Shown: one piece after another, positions 5,201-9,455 of the stretch
Layout: each line of letters begins with the position of its first letter
How positions within the stretch are numbered: position 1 is the first letter of the stretch
Assembly: GCF_910585425.1 (NCBI RefSeq)
Contig: NZ_CAJUCP010000101.1
Location: 1-9,455 of the forward strand
DNA from: an uncultured Acetatifactor sp.
Lineage (GTDB): Bacteria; Bacillota; Clostridia; Lachnospirales; Lachnospiraceae
DNA length: 9,455 nucleotides
Direction of reading: 5' to 3'
Position numbers and translations under genes: made by a program
The notes under the pieces: model-generated
What the model saw: only the letters and a program-made list of their open reading frames with translations
Databases searched by the model: none
Told to the model about the DNA's origin: nothing

Positions 5201-7623
5201 CGAAACGGAATATTCCCATCATCGTCGTGGACAGGGGGAATGTGGAGGACAAGGCTCCGCTCCTGGCGCTGGGCGTTACGGATTTCGTGCGGGCAGTGCC
5301 GTATGAGCCCCAGGACACGGACAGGGGCGATTCCACGGATAAAATCGATCGGGAGGGCCTGGCGCTGGACAGGGAAGAACTGGAGGCCATCCTTGGCAGG
5401 CAGCATTTTGTGGAAATGGCGAAGGCGCTTGTCCGGGAAGGGAAGAGGCTTTCCTGCGATGTCGCTTACGATTACAAGAGGGAATCCGGCGAGCTGGAAA
5501 TCCGCTTTACCAATCTGCGCGAAAAGGAGGCAGTGGCGGAGGATGCCGAGGCCAGGCGGCAGAACAGAAAATATCTGCTGGCGGAGAAGCCCCAGGTGCG
5601 GTTGACGGATATCTTTGGCAATGAAAAGGTAAAAGAGGATGTAAAGCGCTGTATCGACAATATCAAAAATCCCGAGAAGTACCGGGCCGCCGGAGCCAGG
5701 CTGATGACCGGCATATTGATGTATGGCGTGCCGGGCATGGGCAAGACCATGTTCGCCAAGGCCATGGCCTTTGAGTCCGGAGCGGCGTTCATTTCAACGG
5801 TAGGATCGGATTTCCTCAGCAAAGACGGCATTGCCAAAATGGAAGAAATGTTCCGGACGGCCCGCCGGAAAAGGCCCTGCATCCTGTTCATCGATGAGTT
5901 CGACGCCATTTCCAAGCACAGGGGAGGCCGGATAACCAGCGAACAGGAACTCATGCTGGAGAAATTCCTGAAGGAAATGGACGGCCTGGAGACAGACAAC
6001 AACGGGGTCTATGTGGTGGCGGCCACCAACTATTCCTTAGAAGGACTGGACGATGCGGTCATCAGGAGATTCAGCACCAGGATTCCTTTCCCGTCTCCTA
6101 ATATGGAAGAACGTCTCAGCTTCCTTCTTCATGTTTTGGAGAAGAAGAACCTGAAGGATAAGGTTTCCAAAAGAGCTGCCAGGACATTGAGCCTGAAGAT
6201 GTACGGAACGAGGACAAACTATTCGGAAATCGAGACATTTGTGGAGGAATCCGTCGCTGACGCGGTATATAAAAGCGAACCCGTCACGGAGAGGTTCCTG
6301 CTCAACCGGATACATAACGAGGCGGACGGGGCTGCCCGGCAGAAGGATGACCCGAGGAACTATATCGCTACCGCTTTCCATGAAGCAGGACATGCCGTGC
6401 TGCAGTACCACTACGGCATGGGAATCGATTATGTGACAATCGTATCCAGAGGGATGTATGGCGGGTATGCCCTGGGGCAGTCAAGATACCATGCCGGCCA
6501 GGATTTTCTGGATCAGATATGCATCTGCTTTGCCGGGCGCATTGCCGAGATGCTCTATACGGGCAAGGAGATGGGCGTCAATATAGGCGCGGGGAGCGAT
6601 CTGCAGAGGGCTACTTATATTGCCTATGAATATGTCTGCCGATATGCTATGGGCAATCGCATCCTGGTGGTGCCCGAGATGTTCGCCCCACGTACAGGGG
6701 TGTACCCCGAGAACGTTCTGCCGGAGTCCGAGAAAGAGGCCATCTGGACATCCGTAAACCAGATCCTGAATCAGCAGTGGAATGTGGCCATAGAGCATCT
6801 GCGGAACTGTTGGGACGAGGTGACGGCGCTTGCCTATTCGCTGATCTATATGCAGGAACTGGTGGGCGAAAAGGCGGAGGAAGTCATTCTGGGCAAAGTG
6901 CCATATATAGAGGAAATATGCTTTTTGGATTCCGACAATGATTATATGCGGTCGATAACGGTTGGCGCCAAGACCCTGGTTCCCTTTGGATATGCCGTCT
7001 ATCCGTATTATCCTTATTCCCAGATCAAGACCCAGCCGGAAGAAGAGGATATGCCGGAGGCAAATGGCAGACATTATTTTTACGCGGTCAAAAAGGCGGA
7101 AAAGCCTCTGGGCATTTCCGAGAGTCTGCAGGACGCGTTTGCCACCGCGTATGGACAGGGCGCAAGCTGCCGACGGTTCGTAAGCCTGGAGGCCGCGCAG
7201 AGGTATCTGGATATGCTGGAGCTGAAGGTCTTCCGTCAGGGCGAGAACCGTTTCTGCAATTTCTACGCGGACGCGCTGTCGGAAATGATAGACAGCCGGG
7301 CAGCGGTGAAGGATCTGATCATCCTGAAAGAAGGGGAAATCGGCTGGTATCAGGTGAAGACAGACGAAGCAGGGGTGACGCATCTGGCTGTGTTGAAAAG
7401 GGAATATACCGACCTGTATCAGGAGAAAGCCACGGAAGCAGGAATGCCTTTTTCGCTGTACCTGAAAGAAGAAATGGCCGAAAAGTTTTTGGAGGAGCGT
7501 GAAAACGCTTACCGGGTCATTCAGATATACGATAAGGAGCTTCAGACGGAACTGCTGTATTATATGGGCGTCATGGAATATCAGTCCAAGCGGTATCGCA
7601 GGAATTTAGGCTATAATGATTGA
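2278..7623 (+). CDS. Giant Clp-type AAA+ / receiver-like / FtsH-type AAA+-M41 protease fusion
   Basis: This 1781-residue protein has no signal peptide or membrane helix that I can see. AGGAGG lies 10 nt before the ATG. Order of parts: 1-560, unrecognised, with a Pro-rich linker near 343-362; 562-860, a Clp/Hsp100-type AAA+ with Walker A GPPGTGKT (598-605), Walker B LLFDE (670-674), sensor-1 TTN (714-716) and arginine finger R754 in the family's PELxxRF context; about 873-1010, a degenerate receiver-like fold (RILLYAE, LIDLGWD, IPIIVVD, ALGVTDFV); 1105-1345, an FtsH-type AAA with Walker A GVPGMGKT (1150-1157), Walker B LFIDE (1203-1207), sensor ATN and R1264/R1268; 1360-1540, an M41 peptidase with zinc site HEAGH (1368-1372) and third ligand D1441 in GAGSD; 1545-1781, unrecognised. 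All catalytic motifs look intact, so an active ATP-dependent zinc protease is likely. FtsH is normally a membrane protein of about 650 residues; here the membrane anchor is absent. Substrate and trigger are unknown. Confidence 0.93.
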   Translation: MENTTRQYNVLIFPCSETGNTPSSTVHMEVAGDFKMFYEDALKWIRAFHERQTADDRFRIRDGEEDEDLYVCCDEAEVILSLLYCCKDHKVTVREILYQGNRYTDISDIQLSDGFVADEHGFGGAERTDIRLHAKKNGHDTLVYLFGPEFGYIPGDDYEDKFCIFRYPLSHGMVEIGKNQMYYAGTYRYHCYEEDSLHYYPSRDYDDGVELFLETDGKNVTFSALLDGRLYKKISKDNGKIVFHSILVEDVLLGTGRIYEAFEGGTRRISFWQCRDMQDVEFRRDGDGRYRYTGGNREVAEIWAGVSFVPPQTPDPNSLDQKSALRLCEDYINAFYAGRPVQIPEVPETGARPPETAAVPEDKKIWAEYRKILTDIQGKYGLSAAEKAAYGMKATYAEATYAEALYAACIFFSLEDTELEELLPAEELRKEYEVLKAALKDDLNLQADPDVSEFSELREIFARDFFYLNRITIPFKPEDRFLPIVDEDVRNGSVTEYNAIFTSVSLAGKFLYNQDPGRYRRRDFLSIIRYYRTKKPRDKSAKKEIDTVIALRKRLREGLRAKVKGQDMAIEKFVDGYIRYQIRGKISGKPAGLYLFAGPPGTGKTVLTETFAGLKDMREAGYKYKRFDMSAYGGGSSDAVSGLVGFERTWRAAQPGQLTDFVKKNPKCVLLFDEIEKASPQARFLFLSVMDGAVLTDKYYNEPVSFEDAILIFTTNEGRDLYGDNREANLTALSDSAVIEGLQASKFAPELISRFMSGTIVMFNHLDYFNMSAIFENSVDRAIAQICSNRDKLHFDLVYDDKLPKLYLLGKGDRIDARFVSSNARKTVEDHFLEAVEYMGKRYPGKLGELKKASVSVDVTEEIRKYFEMTQNPRILLYAEGGTALYTGETARLRNGFLPERGLKELGQIAVCDLAEKAESEKEHKKSFREFLQDCNWNSRRREDRYDAILIDLGWDSKNYKATEGYKCLKAAAEAKRNIPIIVVDRGNVEDKAPLLALGVTDFVRAVPYEPQDTDRGDSTDKIDREGLALDREELEAILGRQHFVEMAKALVREGKRLSCDVAYDYKRESGELEIRFTNLREKEAVAEDAEARRQNRKYLLAEKPQVRLTDIFGNEKVKEDVKRCIDNIKNPEKYRAAGARLMTGILMYGVPGMGKTMFAKAMAFESGAAFISTVGSDFLSKDGIAKMEEMFRTARRKRPCILFIDEFDAISKHRGGRITSEQELMLEKFLKEMDGLETDNNGVYVVAATNYSLEGLDDAVIRRFSTRIPFPSPNMEERLSFLLHVLEKKNLKDKVSKRAARTLSLKMYGTRTNYSEIETFVEESVADAVYKSEPVTERFLLNRIHNEADGAARQKDDPRNYIATAFHEAGHAVLQYHYGMGIDYVTIVSRGMYGGYALGQSRYHAGQDFLDQICICFAGRIAEMLYTGKEMGVNIGAGSDLQRATYIAYEYVCRYAMGNRILVVPEMFAPRTGVYPENVLPESEKEAIWTSVNQILNQQWNVAIEHLRNCWDEVTALAYSLIYMQELVGEKAEEVILGKVPYIEEICFLDSDNDYMRSITVGAKTLVPFGYAVYPYYPYSQIKTQPEEEDMPEANGRHYFYAVKKAEKPLGISESLQDAFATAYGQGASCRRFVSLEAAQRYLDMLELKVFRQGENRFCNFYADALSEMIDSRAAVKDLIILKEGEIGWYQVKTDEAGVTHLAVLKREYTDLYQEKATEAGMPFSLYLKEEMAEKFLEERENAYRVIQIYDKELQTELLYYMGVMEYQSKRYRRNLGYND
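3457..3501 (+). repeat. 15-nt in-frame tandem repeat in the ATPase gene
   Basis: Two 15-nt units (3457-3471 and 3472-3486) differ only at their last codons. A third diverged unit follows. They encode ATYAE, ATYAE, ALYA (residues 394-407), an Ala/Tyr-rich helical stretch between the N-terminal region and the first AAA+ module. It probably reflects small slippage expansion. Confidence 0.7.
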
Positions 7624-7631
7624 CTGAACAT

Positions 7632-7651
7632 CGTCCCTGGCCGGTGGGACG
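7632..7651 (+). terminator. Weak hairpin after the ATPase gene
   Basis: CGTCCC (7632-7637) pairs with GGGACG (7646-7651) just after the stop codon. There is no T-run, so an efficient intrinsic terminator is doubtful, and read-through into the next promoter module is possible. Confidence 0.25.
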
Positions 7652-7700
7652 GCTGAAAACAGCATCATGAACGGCCATCAGGGGCCTGCCGGAGAAGGAG

Positions 7701-7758
7701 CATATCCGTAATAATTACGAATCCGCCGGCAGGAACCTGCTATACTATTTCCTGTAAG
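7701..7758 (+). repeat. 58-nt intergenic direct repeat, copy 2
   Basis: This is the second copy of the block at 1968-2025 (51 of 58 identical, same orientation, 5733 nt apart). Here it sits directly before an intact gene, with the ATG 33 nt after its end, so this copy shows the likely original role as a promoter module. Together the copies form direct repeats around the giant ATPase gene. Confidence 0.92.
7707..7746 (+). promoter_or_regulatory. Promoter with two perfect inverted repeats (copy 2)
   Basis: CGTAATAATTACG (7707-7719) is a perfect 13-nt odd palindrome, and GCAGGAACCTGC (7729-7740) is a perfect 12-nt one. The second overlaps the extended -10 TGC-TATACT (TATACT at 7741-7746). The -35 position at 17-bp spacing reads CGAATC, far from consensus. 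The first palindrome overlaps the -35 area and suits an activator; the second lies in the spacer and suits a repressor. These roles are inferred from position only. Confidence 0.6.
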
Positions 7759-7791
7759 AAAAAAACAAAAAAGACACGGAGGAATGTCAAC

Positions 7792-8148
7792 ATGAACGAT
7801 TTTATTATGTGGTTGGTACTGTTTGCCATCATCTACTGGTTCTTCACAAGACACGACCGCAAAGACCGGGAACGGTGGCCCGCCCTGATGAGCGAGGAAG
7901 ATTACCTTCGCAAACAAGGAACCCCCGCAGCGAAAAAATGCGCAAACACGATGCGCAAAATGCGGAAAAAGGCGAGGACTGACAAGCGCATGGCAGAAGA
8001 GCTCGACAGAGAAGATAACGTGGCATGGAGGGCAAAGATGGAGGCGGATAAACAGGGGGACATGGACCGCATGAGGAATACAATAGACGAAATGGACAGG
8101 AAAATCAAAGACCTGGAATTCGAGAACCTGAGGAACCGTCGTTATTGA
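7792..8148 (+). CDS. Small membrane-anchored charged/coiled-coil protein, 118 aa
   Basis: GGAGG at 7778-7782 fixes the ATG. Residues 4-19 are one strongly hydrophobic, aromatic-rich helix (MWLVLFAIIYWFF). It is followed at once by basic residues (RHDRKDR), so the helix most likely inserts with the rest of the protein in the cytoplasm. Residues about 45-115 are very rich in Lys, Arg, Glu, Asp and Met, and the last part (DRMRNTIDEMDRKIKDLEFENLR) has the heptad spacing of a coiled coil. I do not recognise the family. It is first in the unit driven by the copy-2 repeat and lies 56 nt before the second CAP gene. A membrane-tethered scaffold or adaptor is a plausible but untested role. Confidence 0.85.
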   Translation: MNDFIMWLVLFAIIYWFFTRHDRKDRERWPALMSEEDYLRKQGTPAAKKCANTMRKMRKKARTDKRMAEELDREDNVAWRAKMEADKQGDMDRMRNTIDEMDRKIKDLEFENLRNRRY

Positions 8149-8181
8149 CAAAAGCTTACAAATCTGTATTACGGCTATAAT
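8145..8181 (+). promoter_or_regulatory. Possible internal promoter for the second CAP gene
   Basis: A consensus TTGACA (8145-8150) overlaps the stop codon of the small membrane gene. TATTAC lies 16 bp downstream (8167-8172), and a perfect TATAAT lies at 8176-8181 but at an over-long 25-bp spacing. Either would start transcription very close to the AGGAGG at 8191-8196. The second CAP gene may therefore have its own promoter as well as read-through from the copy-2 repeat. Confidence 0.4.
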
Positions 8182-8204
8182 TTATAAACCAGGAGGTATC
8201 CGTC

Positions 8205-9332
8205 ATGAAAAAGAATATGCTTATTTATCCCGTATCCGCACTGTTGGCAGCCGGCCTGTTCGCAGGCTGCGCCGCCATGTCCGTCCAGGCTGCTCCCGGC
8301 AGGACCACTCCCGGCAGGACCGCTCCCGCCTCCAGCTCCGCCAAGCCGGAGGCCAGCCCGGAGCCGGAAGCCCCGGCCGCTTCCCCGGACATCGATGCCA
8401 TCGCCGGGCTTGGCGAGCTCCAGGCCGGGGTGGAAGGGCCGTACTACAAGAACACGGAAATCTTCGTGGTGGATGTGGATAATGGCCACAACCCCTATGA
8501 TGTAGAGTGGGACTACGGCGAGCTGTACGACGCCTACATAGAGGAAGCCGACTGGTCCCTGGTGTTCGATGCGGATTTCTATATGGAATCCTTCCCGGCT
8601 CTCGCGCTTTTGTACCAATATGACGAGGAGCTTCTGCTGGAGCACTTCCAGACCGTGGGCGTCCATGAAGGCCGCCAGGGAAACGAGACCTTCAACGTGG
8701 CCGCCTATCAGGAGAACTGCAAAAAGGAGCTGCGCGCTGCCTTCGGCGACCATTATGAGTGCTATTATTTCTACTGGATGCTGAACCAGGCTTCCCAGGA
8801 AGGCGTCGCCACATCGGGCGAAAACTATCCGCTGCAGCTCGACGTAAAAATGACCTCCATGCAGGCAAAAGAATTCGAGGGAGTCAACAAGTACCGCGCC
8901 GAAGTCGGCGTCGAACCCCTGAAGTTCGACCCTGAGCTGGCAGCCTTCGCCTGCTACAGGGGCTGGGTCGATATCAGCGAAGGCTATGGCGCCCATGACT
9001 GGCTGGATGATGAGGCAAACCAGGAGAGAGCCAATGCCCTGATGGACCTGCTCCATATGCCTCGGTTAAGCGAGAATACGGTGGATTGCGGCGTGAACAA
9101 TGCTTCACAGTATATAAACACCTTCTTCTATATCAACTACCGCTATTCGCCGGATCATTATGAAGCCATGATAAACCCGGATTACAAATATTTTGGCTGC
9201 TCGCATATTTATTTCGGAACGAACCGTATCCCGGAGTCGAGAAGAAGAGACAGCGGCACCTATAACAAACCAATGATGCGCATAGAGTTCGATCTGTTCA
9301 CAGACGCGCTCTCCACCCCGGTGCATCCGTGA
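8205..9332 (+). CDS. Exported CAP-domain protein (possible lipoprotein) with EGRQ module
   Basis: AGGAGG lies 8 nt before the ATG of this 375-residue protein. The signal peptide offers two exits: a lipobox-like LFAGC (C22; Phe at -3 is unusual) and a signal peptidase I site VQA-A after residue 29. A Pro/Ala/Ser-rich linker with two PGRT repeats follows. FDADFY (121-126) and GVHEGRQG (152-159) mark the same module as in the protein at 423-1625, with long stretches nearly identical (LLLEHFQTVGVHEGRQG, YECYYFY). The CAP domain spans about 220-375 and keeps H264 (HDW), E290 (SENT) and H318 (HYEAM), ending with the YFGCSHIYFG strand (329-338). The role is extracellular or surface-attached; ligand or substrate is unknown. 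It follows the small membrane gene by 56 nt, probably in one transcript. Confidence 0.9.
   Translation: MKKNMLIYPVSALLAAGLFAGCAAMSVQAAPGRTTPGRTAPASSSAKPEASPEPEAPAASPDIDAIAGLGELQAGVEGPYYKNTEIFVVDVDNGHNPYDVEWDYGELYDAYIEEADWSLVFDADFYMESFPALALLYQYDEELLLEHFQTVGVHEGRQGNETFNVAAYQENCKKELRAAFGDHYECYYFYWMLNQASQEGVATSGENYPLQLDVKMTSMQAKEFEGVNKYRAEVGVEPLKFDPELAAFACYRGWVDISEGYGAHDWLDDEANQERANALMDLLHMPRLSENTVDCGVNNASQYINTFFYINYRYSPDHYEAMINPDYKYFGCSHIYFGTNRIPESRRRDSGTYNKPMMRIEFDLFTDALSTPVHP
8292..8321 (+). repeat. 15-nt tandem repeat in the CAP linker
   Basis: Two 15-nt units, 8292-8306 and 8307-8321, differ only at the first base and encode APGRT and TPGRT. They lie directly after the predicted signal peptidase I site and lengthen the linker between cell surface and folded domains. 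A partial third unit follows. Confidence 0.8.
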
Positions 9333-9374
9333 TATGCCCGCCTGGCCCCCTAAACCCCTAAGCCAAAAAATCAC

Positions 9375-9403
9375 TTGCCTTTCCTCCCTGGATATGCTAG
9401 ACT
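9375..9403 (+). promoter_or_regulatory. Extended -10 promoter for a gene beyond the window
   Basis: TTGCCT (9375-9380), a 17-bp spacer and TAGACT (9398-9403) with an extended TG. The TTG-N15-TATGYTA frame is shared with the promoters at 168-196 and 2202-2230. As on the left side, where the same type of promoter follows the CAP 3' scrap, this one follows a CAP gene end. No gene is visible from 9333 to the window end. Confidence 0.45.
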
Positions 9404-9455
9404 CCTGAGTTTGACACCTGAAACAGCAAAAAAGTCCCAGAGGCCTTGAATTTAC

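Noticed and set aside
6481..7383. 300-codon open frame on the - strand
   Set aside because: It lies antisense inside the M41 and C-terminal part of the giant gene, whose motifs prove the + frame is coding; codon bias of that gene explains the open antisense frame.
1968..7758. Composite transposon flanked by the 58-nt repeats
   Set aside because: No transposase, terminal inverted repeats or target-site duplications are visible, and the repeats look like promoters rather than element ends.
8175..9056. 293-codon open frame on the - strand
   Set aside because: Antisense shadow of the second CAP gene. A similar antisense frame (486-1199) exists over the first CAP gene, as expected from the shared sequence.

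Overview
The window looks like chromosomal DNA from an anaerobic Bacillota, probably a Clostridia/Lachnospiraceae-type gut bacterium of moderate GC. The grounds are strong AGGAGG ribosome binding sites, sigma-A promoters with TG-extended -10 boxes, AT-rich intergenic DNA, and two secreted proteins carrying the FDAxFY...GVHEGRQG module that I associate with surface proteins of that group. All genes that I can support are on the + strand. I see no rRNA, tRNA, CRISPR array, transposase or phage gene.

Layout. Positions 1-422 hold no convincing gene, only promoter-like elements. Next come a secreted CAP-domain protein (423-1625), a 49-residue Gly-rich membrane peptide (1670-1819) and a rho-independent terminator (1847-1885). 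Positions 1886-2277 carry no intact gene but are full of structure: a 58-nt promoter-like repeat (copy 1), a strong two-tier stem-loop, a scrap of a CAP-gene 3' end, and a good promoter. Then a single giant gene (2278-7623, 1781 aa) encodes a soluble fusion: unknown N-terminal region, Clp/Hsp100-type AAA+ module, degenerate receiver-like domain, FtsH-type AAA+ module, M41 zinc metalloprotease and unknown C-terminal tail. After it comes copy 2 of the 58-nt repeat, driving a small membrane-anchored charged/coiled-coil protein (7792-8148) and a second CAP-domain protein (8205-9332), paralogous to the first. The window ends with another extended -10 promoter pointing to a gene beyond it.

How it may fit together (inference). 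The giant ATPase-protease gene is bracketed by paralogous exported CAP proteins and by two copies of the same promoter module. In the right-hand copy the order is promoter repeat, small membrane gene, CAP gene. In the left-hand copy the promoter repeat is followed only 132 nt later by 29 nt identical to the CAP gene 3' end, as if the same cassette had been duplicated and its middle deleted. This suggests a repeat-built, rearranging accessory locus in which a cytoplasmic two-ring protease is co-inherited with small membrane proteins and secreted CAP proteins. The protease is the most unusual item: I recognise each module but no characterised protein with this order.
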